Positions 1-7,785 of a DNA stretch of 64,000 nt are shown piece after piece. The first letter of the stretch is position 1. Each line of letters opens with the position of its first letter. Both the position numbers and the translations under genes were made by a program. This stretch comes from Gallionella sp. Lineage in GTDB: Bacteria; Pseudomonadota; Gammaproteobacteria; Burkholderiales; Gallionellaceae. The notes under the pieces are model-generated. The model was not told the origin of the DNA. It saw only the letters and a list, made by a program, of their open reading frames with translations, and searched no databases. The stretch covers positions 37,954 to 101,953 of the forward strand of contig JAQTTV010000012.1 of NCBI GenBank assembly GCA_028710565.1, read 5' to 3'.

Positions 1-737
1 CCGAACATGTGGATTCGCTGATTGTTGTGCCTAATTCCAAATTGATGGAAGTATTGGGACGCGATGTGACGTTGCCAGAAGCCTTTAAAGCTGCCAATGG
101 CGTGTTGCAAGGCGCGGTGGCAGGCATTGCCGAAGTCATCAATGTGCCAGGTTTGATTAACGTCGATTTTGCCGACGTGCGCACGGTGATGTCTGAAAAT
201 GGCATGGCGATGATGGGTTCGGGCGTGGCTTCAGGACCTGACCGCGCTCGCGATGCCGCTGAAAAAGCCATTGCCAGTCCGTTATTAGAAGACGTAGATA
301 TGTCGGGTGCACGGGGGGTGTTGGTCAATATCACCTCCTCCAGTAATTTACGCTTGAAAGAAGTGGATGACGTGATGGAATGTGTGCAATTTGCCGCAGA
401 AGAAGCCACGGTGATTATTGGTTCGGTCTTCGACGAAAGCATGGGAGATGATTTACGTGTGACGGTGGTTGCGACAGGGCTGAGTCCTTCCGCGCTGACG
501 AAACATCCACATCCAAAAGGTGAAACAACGTCTCACCACGCGCATCACGCTCCACACCAAACCAGCGCGCCCGCACCTCAACAACCCGTGCGTGCAGCAG
601 AACCCCCGCCTGTGAGCAATCGCTTGGAAACCCCAACGGCGTTTAGAACAGGTCGTCGCGAGCAAATCGAAGCGATGGAAAAAGCAGGCATGGAAACCTT
701 GGACATTCCTTCATTTTTACGTAAACAGACTGATTAA
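1..737 (+). CDS. ftsZ: Cell-division GTPase FtsZ, C-terminal part (5' end outside window)
   Basis: FtsZ is the tubulin-like GTPase that polymerises into the cytokinetic Z ring. The gene is open at the left edge and read in the frame GAA-CAT-GTG from base 3, so only about the last 244 codons are visible. The T7 synergy loop NVDFADV is present, with the long helix and C-terminal beta domain typical of the family. A variable linker rich in His, Pro and Ala follows (roughly the 70 residues after VVATGL), then the conserved C-terminal peptide LDIPSFLRKQ, the docking site for FtsA/ZipA and, in E. coli, SlmA. A slmA gene lies at 15738 in this window. lpxC follows, as in the end of many dcw clusters. 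Identity is certain; the N-terminal GTP-binding half cannot be checked. Confidence 0.97.
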   Translation, partial: EHVDSLIVVPNSKLMEVLGRDVTLPEAFKAANGVLQGAVAGIAEVINVPGLINVDFADVRTVMSENGMAMMGSGVASGPDRARDAAEKAIASPLLEDVDMSGARGVLVNITSSSNLRLKEVDDVMECVQFAAEEATVIIGSVFDESMGDDLRVTVVATGLSPSALTKHPHPKGETTSHHAHHAPHQTSAPAPQQPVRAAEPPPVSNRLETPTAFRTGRREQIEAMEKAGMETLDIPSFLRKQTD

Positions 738-761
738 CAGGCTCAATGACATCAGAGTCTG

Positions 762-809
762 GACTCCCCTCGCCCGTTTACGGGAGAGGGGCAGGGGGAG
801 AGGGAATTC
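762..809. repeat. REP-like GC-rich palindrome, copy 1 (ftsZ-lpxC gap)
   Basis: A CTCCCCTCGCCC arm, a short variable loop and GGGAGAGGGG make a strong hairpin, followed by GGGGGAGAGGG and GAATTCT. The same unit recurs at 17702, 19467 and 21534, with a related shorter form at 1789. The copy at 21534 matches through the GAATTCT tail. It may act as an mRNA-stabilising or terminator-like structure between ftsZ and lpxC; that is inference. Confidence 0.8.
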
Positions 810-860
810 TGTAGATACCTATGCCCTTCAATCCTTACTCCTTCCCTATACCTATCTGAA

Positions 861-1772
861 ATGGTCAAACAACGCACGCTCAAAACTGCCGTCCGTGTGA
901 CAGGTGTTGGTCTGCACAGCGGTCAAAAAGTAACCCTCGGTTTACGCCCCGCGCCGATCAACACAGGCATTGTGTTTTGTCGCGTGGATACCAAACCCGT
1001 GATCCAAATCCCTGCGCGTGCCGATTTAGTCAATGACACTCGCCTTTCCACTTGTATGGAAAAAGACGGCGCGCGCGTTGCCACTATCGAGCATTTGATG
1101 TCTGCACTGGCTGGGCTAGGGGTGGACAACATTTACATTGATTTAGACAGCCCCGAAGTCCCCATTATGGATGGCAGCGCGGGCACGTTTATCTTTTTGT
1201 TGCAATCAGCGGGCATCACCGAGCAGTCAGCGGCTAAAAAATTCATCCGCATCAAAAAGTTGGTCGAAGTAAAGCACGGCGACAAATGGGTACGCTTTGA
1301 GCCTTATCACGGCTACAAACTGACCTTCACCATCAACTTCGCCCATCCCGTCTTTGCCAACACCAAACAGCACGTTGTTATAGACCTAGGCGAGCAAGCC
1401 TATATTCACGACATCAGCCGCGCCCGTACGTTTGGCTTTATGCAAGATGTCGAAATGATGCGTGCGCAAGGCTTGGCATTGGGCGGCAGCTTGGACAACG
1501 CCATCGTCATGGACGACTACCGCGTGCTTAATCCAGACGGTTTGCGCTTTGAAGATGAGTTCGTGAAACACAAAGTGCTCGATGCCATCGGCGATCTGTA
1601 TTTGCTCGGCCATCCTGTCATTGGTGCCTTTTCAGGCTACAAATCAGGACACGCCCTCAACAATGCCCTGCTACGCGCCGTCCTCGCCGATGACGAAGCG
1701 TGGGAATTTGTCACCTTTGAGACCAACGAAGAAGCTCCCGCCTTTTTAAGACTACAGTTGCAGATGGCTTGA
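861..1772 (+). CDS. lpxC: UDP-3-O-acyl-N-acetylglucosamine deacetylase LpxC
   Basis: LpxC catalyses the committed, zinc-dependent deacetylation of lipid A biosynthesis in the cytoplasm. The 303-residue length matches the family (E. coli 305). The first zinc ligand is His78 in TIEHLMSAL. The other two, together with the catalytic His region, lie in [15 protein letters not shown] and [16 protein letters not shown] and the N-terminal TGVGLHSG are also typical. It sits directly after ftsZ, the usual place at the end of the dcw cluster. The ATG at 861 gives the canonical N-terminus; no strong Shine-Dalgarno sequence is visible. Identity is secure. Confidence 0.97.
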   Translation: MVKQRTLKTAVRVTGVGLHSGQKVTLGLRPAPINTGIVFCRVDTKPVIQIPARADLVNDTRLSTCMEKDGARVATIEHLMSALAGLGVDNIYIDLDSPEVPIMDGSAGTFIFLLQSAGITEQSAAKKFIRIKKLVEVKHGDKWVRFEPYHGYKLTFTINFAHPVFANTKQHVVIDLGEQAYIHDISRARTFGFMQDVEMMRAQGLALGGSLDNAIVMDDYRVLNPDGLRFEDEFVKHKVLDAIGDLYLLGHPVIGAFSGYKSGHALNNALLRAVLADDEAWEFVTFETNEEAPAFLRLQLQMA

Positions 1773-1788
1773 AGTGCAGCACGATATT

Positions 1789-1826
1789 CCCTCACCCTAG
1801 CAGGGGGAGGGTTAGGGTGGGGGTTG
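1789..1826. repeat. Short GC-rich palindromic repeat after lpxC
   Basis: CCCTCACCCTAGCAGGGGG followed by AGGGTTAGGGTGGGGG forms an imperfect hairpin starting 17 bases after the lpxC stop. It is related in composition to the REP-like units at 762 and 17702. It could serve as a transcription barrier before the IS element; there is no T tract, so it is not a classical terminator. Confidence 0.5.
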
Positions 1827-1878
1827 AAATCGTCGCACGGATGCAAACTTTCCACCCCCATCCCAGCCTTCCTCCTGC

Positions 1879-2964
1879 TATACCCATCGCCTTTGAAAAC
1901 CCCGAAAAATAGCAGACAATGTCCAAATGGAAATCAAACTGAGTGTAGAAATCAAAAAAGTCTTGGAAGCTCGTCACCGCGTGGAGCGGGATGGGCGGGT
2001 GCGCGACCGAATTAAGGCGGTGTTATTGAAGTCGGAGGGTTGGACAAATAGCGCGATTGCGCAAGCGTTGCGGATTAGCATTGACACGGTCAGGCAGCAT
2101 TTGCAGGATTGGAGTGCAGCGGAGAAGCTCAAGCCAGAAAACGGCGGCTCAACGGGCAAGTTAAACGCCACGCAAACTGCGGCGTTGGATCAGCATTTAC
2201 AAGCCACGCTGTACACGCAGGTGAGTGAAATTTGTGGCTATGTGGCAAAAACATGGCAAGTTTTCTACACGGTTTCTGGGATGACCAAGTGGCTCAAAAC
2301 GCATCAATTTAGCTACAAACAACCCAAAGCCGTACCCGCCCGCGCCGATACGGACAAGCAAGCGGCATTTATCGCGCATTATTTGAATTTGAAAGCAAAC
2401 ACCCCTGCCACAGAACCCGTGGTGTTTGTGGATGCGGTGCATCCAACGATGGCAACCAAAATCAGCCATGGTTGGATCAAAAAGGGCGTGGAAAAGCCCA
2501 TCGCCACCATCGCATCCCGCAGCCGTCTTAACATCATCGGGGCGATTGAACTTGCAACGATGACGGTCACCAATACTTTTGTCGAGACCGTCAATGCCGA
2601 AACCATACTCACTTTTTTTGACCAACTTAAACAAGCATATCCAGAAGCACCAACGATTCACGTCGCACTCGATCAAGCAGGCTATCACCGATGCCAAGCC
2701 GTGCAAGAAGGGGCTAAATCTCGCAACATTACACTGCATTTTTTACCCCCTTACAGCCCCAATCTCAACCCCATTGAACGACTATGGAAAGTCATGAATG
2801 AACACGTCCGCAATAACGTCGTCTTTGACTCCCTCAATACCTTCCGAAAAAATATTGAACACTTTTTCGTGAGCACCATCCCCGAAATTAAAGACCGCCT
2901 GCGCTCCAGAATTACTGATAATTTTCAAACATTCAACACGGGGTTTTCAAGTTGAATGGGTATA
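1879..2964 (+). mobile_element. IS630-family insertion sequence, complete
   Basis: The element has imperfect ~26-bp terminal inverted repeats, outer sequence TATACCCAT and inner sequence TTGAAAACCCCG, at 1879-1904 and 2939-2964. It is flanked by the TA dinucleotide expected for IS630/Tc1-mariner target duplication. One transposase gene fills the interior, and its TGA stop at 2953 lies inside the right repeat. Both ends and the DDE motif are intact, so the element may still be mobile. Without it, flanking CTTCC (1868-1872) and GGAAG (2968-2972) would form a small hairpin around the TA target. Confidence 0.9.
1927..2955 (+). CDS. IS630-family DDE transposase
   Basis: The transposase cuts and joins the IS ends. 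An N-terminal helix-turn-helix region (about residues 15-60, GWTNSAIAQALRISIDTVRQH) precedes a DDE domain. The likely catalytic residues are Asp169 (VVFVDAVHPT), Asp249 (VALDQAGYH) and Glu284 (NLNPIERLWK). The 34-residue spacing between the second Asp and the Glu fits the DD34E arrangement of IS630. The conserved PPYSPNLNPIE block is present. The 342-residue length is full for the family, no frameshift is seen, and the programmed -1 frameshift used by some IS630 members is not needed here. Confidence 0.95.
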   Translation: MEIKLSVEIKKVLEARHRVERDGRVRDRIKAVLLKSEGWTNSAIAQALRISIDTVRQHLQDWSAAEKLKPENGGSTGKLNATQTAALDQHLQATLYTQVSEICGYVAKTWQVFYTVSGMTKWLKTHQFSYKQPKAVPARADTDKQAAFIAHYLNLKANTPATEPVVFVDAVHPTMATKISHGWIKKGVEKPIATIASRSRLNIIGAIELATMTVTNTFVETVNAETILTFFDQLKQAYPEAPTIHVALDQAGYHRCQAVQEGAKSRNITLHFLPPYSPNLNPIERLWKVMNEHVRNNVVFDSLNTFRKNIEHFFVSTIPEIKDRLRSRITDNFQTFNTGFSS

Positions 2965-2982
2965 GTGGGAAGGAGCTGTATC

Positions 2983-3026
2983 GTAGGGCACGCCATGTGC
3001 ACCATGGCGCATAGAATGCACCCTAC
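2983..3026. repeat. Palindromic repeat with GTAGGG/CCCTAC ends
   Basis: GTAGGGCACGCC and AATGCACCCTAC bound a 44-bp interrupted palindrome immediately outside the IS630 right end. It resembles intergenic repeats common in environmental proteobacteria. Only one copy is seen in this window, so its repeat status is inferred from structure. Confidence 0.4.
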
Positions 3027-3061
3027 ATGAAATGAAAACGGAATACCCACATCGCCACCCC

Positions 3062-4141
3062 ATGTCCCGTCCCCCTCATCTCGTTGTTTCCATTTCAGGC
3101 CATGGCTTTGGTCATGTCGCCCAAACCGCCCCCATACTGAACGCCTTGCACGCACGCTGCCCCGCGATACGCATCACCGTGCGCACGACCGTCCCCATCG
3201 CACACCTGCGTTCCCGCATCCACGCACCGTTTACCCATTTGCTCAGTCAGGGGGACATAGGCATGGTGATGGTGTCCGCGACCGAGGTAGATGTGGCGAA
3301 AAGTCGTGTGGCGTATCAGCACTTTCATCGTGATTGGGAGGCGAAAGTGTCGGCAGAGGCGGCACTTTTGCGAGAATTAGAGGCGGATCTGGTGTTTTCC
3401 AATGTCGGCTATTTGCCCTTGGCAGGCGCGCAGCGGTCGGGCATCGCCAATGTGGCACTGTGTTCGCTTAACTGGGCGGACATTTATCGTCACACCTGTG
3501 GCGAAGACCAGATTGCCCAGCAAATTCAAGCCTGTTATGCCCGTGCCGATGCCTTTCTGCGCACCACGCCCAGTATGGCAATGGCGGACTTGCCGAATCG
3601 CTTGGCGGTTGCCCCCATTGCCGACATCGGGACGAATCGACGGGACGAACTCAATCAGCTTTTGAATTTATCCCCAGATGAAAAGCTGGTGCTGGTGAGT
3701 TTAGGCGGGATTGCCAGCCGTTTGCCCATCGAACAATGGCCGCGCATCGCGGGCGTGCGCTGGTTGGTGCAGCGCGCTTGGCAGGTAGATCATCCTGATG
3801 CCATCGTGTTTGACGACCTTCCCATGAGCTTTAGCGATGTACTCGCCAGCAGCGATGCCCTACTCACCAAACCTGGCTACGGCAGTTTTGTCGAAGCCAC
3901 CGCCAGCGGCGTACCCATCTTATACGCCCCCCGCCCCGATTGGCCAGAATCCCCCGCCCTGATCGCATGGCTGCAACGGCACGGCGTGTGCCGAGAAGTC
4001 GCCCCTACCGCATTGCAGCATGGCGATCTTACTGCCAGCTTGGTAGAAATTTGGGCGACTCCTCGCCCCGTACCGATTATCCCAACAGGCGCAGCGCAAG
4101 TGGCGGAGTGGATAGCCGCAAAAATCGGTTGCTTGGCATGA
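3062..4141 (+). CDS. Glycosyltransferase-like protein (GT-B fold, MurG/UGT-like)
   Basis: The protein looks like a GT-B glycosyltransferase of the family-28/UGT type. The N-terminal loop GHGFGHV resembles the glycine/histidine donor-side loop of MurG-like enzymes. The C-terminal TKPGYGSFVEATASGVPILY block resembles the nucleotide-sugar binding region. There is no signal peptide or membrane segment. The start at 3062 (MSRPPHLVV) is preferred because the fold begins there; an ATG at 3032 would add ten residues. No Shine-Dalgarno sequence is obvious at either. It stands alone between an IS630 element and repeat-rich DNA, so neither acceptor nor pathway can be read from context. Similar N-terminal domains are fused to sugar kinases in plants, but no kinase is present here. 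Confidence 0.6.
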   Translation: MSRPPHLVVSISGHGFGHVAQTAPILNALHARCPAIRITVRTTVPIAHLRSRIHAPFTHLLSQGDIGMVMVSATEVDVAKSRVAYQHFHRDWEAKVSAEAALLRELEADLVFSNVGYLPLAGAQRSGIANVALCSLNWADIYRHTCGEDQIAQQIQACYARADAFLRTTPSMAMADLPNRLAVAPIADIGTNRRDELNQLLNLSPDEKLVLVSLGGIASRLPIEQWPRIAGVRWLVQRAWQVDHPDAIVFDDLPMSFSDVLASSDALLTKPGYGSFVEATASGVPILYAPRPDWPESPALIAWLQRHGVCREVAPTALQHGDLTASLVEIWATPRPVPIIPTGAAQVAEWIAAKIGCLA

Positions 4142-4156
4142 CTTGCTGAAATTCAG

Positions 4157-4291
4157 ATGAATGAGAACCGCTCAGCAGACCAAGATGCCGCTATCATTGC
4201 GACCCACGCGACGGGCGATTAGATTGATCCACAAATTGCCGTATGCTTAGACGTGCATTTGACGACGGTGGGAAGAATGGTTCGGGGGTAA
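4157..4291 (+). pseudogene. Possible remnant of a helix-turn-helix protein
   Basis: A 45-codon stretch reads through one TAG. Its second half (IDPQIAVCLDVHLTTVGRMV) looks like a transposase-type or regulatory helix-turn-helix. No complete gene is present. It may be the decayed N-terminus of an IS transposase, in keeping with the neighbouring IS630 and repeats. The call is weak. Confidence 0.2.
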
Positions 4292-4323
4292 TGTGGGTAT
4301 TCCCCTTTTTGCTAGGGGGATAC

Positions 4324-4453
4324 TGATCAAATCCGTTCGCCCTGAGCCGTGAGCTTGTCGAACGGTCGAAGGGTGAGGGGATTTAATCCATTGATTTGAT
4401 TAAATCTTCCATTCATGGTTCGACAAGCTCACCACGAGCGGAAAATTTAATCA
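4324..4453. repeat. Two-hairpin repetitive element (BIME/MITE-like), copy 1
   Basis: The element begins TGATCAAATCC and ends AAATTTAATCA. It contains two GTTCG...CGAAC hairpins in series: GTTCGCCCTGAG with CTTGTCGAAC, then GGTTCGACAAGCTC with GAGCGG. A near-identical 128-bp copy lies at 12321, and there the ends are a perfect 10-bp inverted repeat. It has no coding capacity. It occupies most of the 384-base gene-free gap before the Roco gene; apart from the possible remnant at 4157, nothing else is seen in that gap. Confidence 0.85.
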
Positions 4454-4525
4454 GTGCTTACCTAGACCTGACCTCGTGCGTCCCCTTTTTGAGCTTTACA
4501 TTTATAGTTAAGACAGGATTCCGCC

Positions 4526-7500
4526 ATGCGCCATGATAAAGCTTATCTCGAAGCAGAAGAGAAAATCCAACAAGCCCTACAATCGGGCGCAACGGAACTT
4601 GACCTCCGCGACATGCAGTTAACCGAATTGCCAGAATCAATCGGTCAACTCCGGAAATTGCGTAAACTTGACCTTGGACATGATTACTCAGAGGGAACTG
4701 CAAATGATAAAACCAAAAACCGACTGACCGCCCTGCCAGACTCGTTGGGACAGCTTACGCAGTTGACATCACTGGTTCTCATAGGCAACCGACTGACGAC
4801 CCTGCCAGACTCTCTGGGACAGCTTACGCAGTTGACAAATCTGGACATCTCCGATAACAGACTGACGACCCTGCCAGACTCTTTGGGACAGCTCATGCGG
4901 TTGACCGAACTGAGCCTCTCCAAGCATCAACTTACTTTTCTGCCAGAGTGTTTAGGGCAATTATTGAATCTCCGAAAGTTAGTGATTGGTGGAGCACACC
5001 TCAAAGATATCCCAAAATGGATTACCAACTTAACAAATCTTGAAACTCTCAACTTGGCGGGATATCCATTTTCATATTCAAACGGTGGTGGGAAAAGTGA
5101 ACCTGGTGGGCATTTAGTTGAACTCCCAGAATTTTTAGGTGATTTGACAACCCTTAGGCATCTTGATGTGTCGGGTAATGAAATATTGGCACTACCATCC
5201 TCTTTGGCAAAACTTGAGAAGTTAGAAATATTTAGTGCCAAAGTTAATAAACTCACTGATCTTCCTTCATTCATTGCTCATCTTGAGCATTTGAAAATGG
5301 TTCAACTCGAAGGCAACCCCCTTAACCCTGTCCTGCAAAGCGCATACGACGCTTGCGATACACTAAATTACGAACCACTCTTTGCCTACCTCCGCAGTCT
5401 TGAACAAAACGCCGAACCGCTCTACGAAGCCAAGCTGGTGCTGGTCGGCGAAGGCAACGTCGGCAAGACTACTCTGCTCAAAGCCCTGAAAGGAGAGAAA
5501 GGAGAAGGTGCACCGAAGCAAGGTGAAACAACCACGCACGGCGTTGAAATTGACATTCACGGACTGCGCCTGCCGCACCCCGCCCAAGATGGGGTCGAGA
5601 TTCAACTTAACGCTTGGGATTTTGGCGGGCAGGATGTGTACCGTGTCACGCACCAGTTCTTCTTCAGCCGCCGTTCGCTCTACTTGCTGGTCTGGGAGCC
5701 ACGCCGTGGGGTGCAGCAATGTCAGGTGGAAGATTGGTTGAATATGATTCGTCTGCGGGTGGGTAATGATGCTCGCGTGTTGATTATTTCCACATACAGT
5801 AAATCAGGCGAGCACATTGCACGCATTGACCAGCCCGTTTTCAAGCAACAATACGGCGATATGATTGTCGGGTTTCACGAAGTGGATAGCCTCGAATTGG
5901 ACGAAGCCACGGGCGAGAGTGTTGGCATTGCGGCGTTGAAAACCGTCATTGCCGAACAGGCTTCCAAATTAGAGCAAATGGGCATGGGCTTTAACCGCAA
6001 CTGGAAAGCTGCCCGTGATGAATTGATCGCTTACCCCGAGCCGCGCATTTCCTACTCAACATTTGGTGAAATTTGTGCGCGTCATGCCTTAAGTTCTATT
6101 GACGCGGAAACGTTGGCACACCTGATGCACGACCTCGGTTATATCGTCCACTACAGCGACGATGAACGTATGCGGGATGACGTGGTGCTGCAACCGCAAT
6201 GGCTGACCAAAGCCATTGGCTTTGTATTGGAAGATCGTCGCACCAAGGAGTGTGAGGGGATACTGCTCGACTCACGTTTGACTCAAGTCTGGCATGACCA
6301 CCCTTTTAAGGATGAACCACGCTTCGACCCCACCCTCTACCCGTTCTTCCTGCGCTTGATGGAAAAGTATGATGTTTCCTATCGCTTGCCCGACGGCAAA
6401 GCCAGTCTCGTCGCACAGCACGTGCCGCAGGTGCGTCCCGAACTCCCTTGGCTGCCTGAGCAAGAACCCCCTGCAAACTTACGGCGCATCGCCATGATCT
6501 GCGCCATGGAAGAAGATCCGACTGGACTGGTGCCGTGGATGATCGTTCGCACCCATGATTATGCGGTTGAACAGGACAGTCACCGCCTGCATTGGCAAAA
6601 AGGCATGTTTTTGAGCCATCCGCCGCATGGCGAAGCTATGCTGGAAAAGCGCGGGCGTGAGTTTCATATCTATGCCCAAGCAGCGTGGCCTGAACATTTT
6701 ATGAATGTGTTGCACTCTACGCTTGAAAAACTGATTAGCGATAGTTGGCCAGGTATGGAGGGGCGGTATCGTTTTATGGTTCCTTGCCCAGAGATCGTCG
6801 GTAATCAGCCCTGTAAAGGACGGTTCAATATCCATGCGCTACGTCAATTTTTGGCGGAAGGTGATACAAATGTGCGCTGTCAGGATTGTTCCAAAAGGCT
6901 GTCCATTACCGAATTGCTCATGGGCTTTGAAGAGCGCGACATGAGCGTTCAACTGCGCGAGATCAAGGAACAACTGGCGGGACTGGACAGTCGCATCGCC
7001 GACTATTTTATGGCAACCATGCACGCCATTGCCGACGAAGCCAAACATGGACCTCGCCTATGCACCATAAGGGAGCGGGAGGTTAGTTTGTTGAAAAAAG
7101 ACTTGTTCTCGCGCCCGCTGGAACTTCAACTGTGGTGCGAGGCGGAAGGTTGCCAACACCCTGTGGGTGAGCATGGCAAAGGCGTGTACCCGTTTGACCA
7201 ACAGCACAAATGGGTTGAGCAGATTGCCCCGTATGCAAACTTTGTCCTTGGCGTTTTAAAAATGGTCGCCCCCATCGCCGCGCCTGCGGTAAATAGCCTT
7301 TTTGGTTCTGGCACCACGGGGGATTGGAAGATCGCCGATCAGCTCGAATTGGCAAAAGAGATTGCTGACAAGCTCCCCGCAGGCATCACTTCAGCCAGTC
7401 ACGAATCGCCTGCTGGAAGCTTTCTCAACGAGCCGCAACGTGCGGGCATCCTCGCGCTGCATCGCTTCTTGCGAGAGGTTGACCCAAATCATGAACAACT

Positions 7501-7606
7501 TGGATTGCATCGCGTTGCTACCAACACGGGTGACTACCGCTGGCTGTGCAAACAGCACTACGAAGCCAGTCTGTCCAACATCCCCGATGTGATTCCGTCG
7601 CCGTGA
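4526..7606 (+). CDS. Roco protein: leucine-rich repeats, Roc GTPase and COR domain
   Basis: This 1026-residue multidomain GTPase belongs to the bacterial Roco family. Residues ~25-265 hold about nine LRRs with consensus LTxLPxSLGQLxxLTxL; several are nearly identical in DNA, a sign of recent tandem duplication. Roc begins near residue 300 with P-loop GEGNVGKT and switch-II motif WDFGGQD. The base-recognition motif is degenerate (STYSKSGE). A COR region follows (~490-720). A cysteine pair region CPEIVGNQPC...CQDCSK lies at ~755-795. The ~200-residue C-terminal tail is unassigned to me; it has a long helix, WCEAEGC, and a hydrophobic FVLGVLKMVAPIAAPAV segment. Roco proteins dimerise through COR and cycle on nucleotide binding; their bacterial targets are largely unknown. 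There are no operon partners: 384 gene-free bases lie upstream and a terminator downstream. Confidence 0.9.
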   Translation: MRHDKAYLEAEEKIQQALQSGATELDLRDMQLTELPESIGQLRKLRKLDLGHDYSEGTANDKTKNRLTALPDSLGQLTQLTSLVLIGNRLTTLPDSLGQLTQLTNLDISDNRLTTLPDSLGQLMRLTELSLSKHQLTFLPECLGQLLNLRKLVIGGAHLKDIPKWITNLTNLETLNLAGYPFSYSNGGGKSEPGGHLVELPEFLGDLTTLRHLDVSGNEILALPSSLAKLEKLEIFSAKVNKLTDLPSFIAHLEHLKMVQLEGNPLNPVLQSAYDACDTLNYEPLFAYLRSLEQNAEPLYEAKLVLVGEGNVGKTTLLKALKGEKGEGAPKQGETTTHGVEIDIHGLRLPHPAQDGVEIQLNAWDFGGQDVYRVTHQFFFSRRSLYLLVWEPRRGVQQCQVEDWLNMIRLRVGNDARVLIISTYSKSGEHIARIDQPVFKQQYGDMIVGFHEVDSLELDEATGESVGIAALKTVIAEQASKLEQMGMGFNRNWKAARDELIAYPEPRISYSTFGEICARHALSSIDAETLAHLMHDLGYIVHYSDDERMRDDVVLQPQWLTKAIGFVLEDRRTKECEGILLDSRLTQVWHDHPFKDEPRFDPTLYPFFLRLMEKYDVSYRLPDGKASLVAQHVPQVRPELPWLPEQEPPANLRRIAMICAMEEDPTGLVPWMIVRTHDYAVEQDSHRLHWQKGMFLSHPPHGEAMLEKRGREFHIYAQAAWPEHFMNVLHSTLEKLISDSWPGMEGRYRFMVPCPEIVGNQPCKGRFNIHALRQFLAEGDTNVRCQDCSKRLSITELLMGFEERDMSVQLREIKEQLAGLDSRIADYFMATMHAIADEAKHGPRLCTIREREVSLLKKDLFSRPLELQLWCEAEGCQHPVGEHGKGVYPFDQQHKWVEQIAPYANFVLGVLKMVAPIAAPAVNSLFGSGTTGDWKIADQLELAKEIADKLPAGITSASHESPAGSFLNEPQRAGILALHRFLREVDPNHEQLGLHRVATNTGDYRWLCKQHYEASLSNIPDVIPSP

Positions 7607-7669
7607 AACAATAGCGTTGGCTAGGTGTGGCGCAATGCGCTTCGCCGCCCAACGCCTGTAAAACGCATT

Positions 7670-7703
7670 AAGGTGGATTCGCAGCAAGGCAATCCACCTT
7701 TTT
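7670..7703 (+). terminator. Rho-independent terminator after the Roco gene
   Basis: A perfect 10-bp stem AAGGTGGATT/AATCCACCTT with an 11-base loop is followed by a short T run. A weaker hairpin (GCGTTGG 7614-7620 with CCAACGC 7649-7655) precedes it. The position suits termination of the Roco transcript before the next gene. Confidence 0.7.
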
Positions 7704-7785
7704 CATCATTCGTGCGCAAGGTACGAATTTGTCGTGCCCAAGCCCGTGTTAAAATCAGCCCTCGTTTTAATCCTAGGGGCGCATC

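Noticed and set aside
2197..2739. Minus-strand open frame inside the IS630 element
   Set aside because: Antisense to the transposase; IS630 elements carry one gene, and the frame has no recognisable domain.
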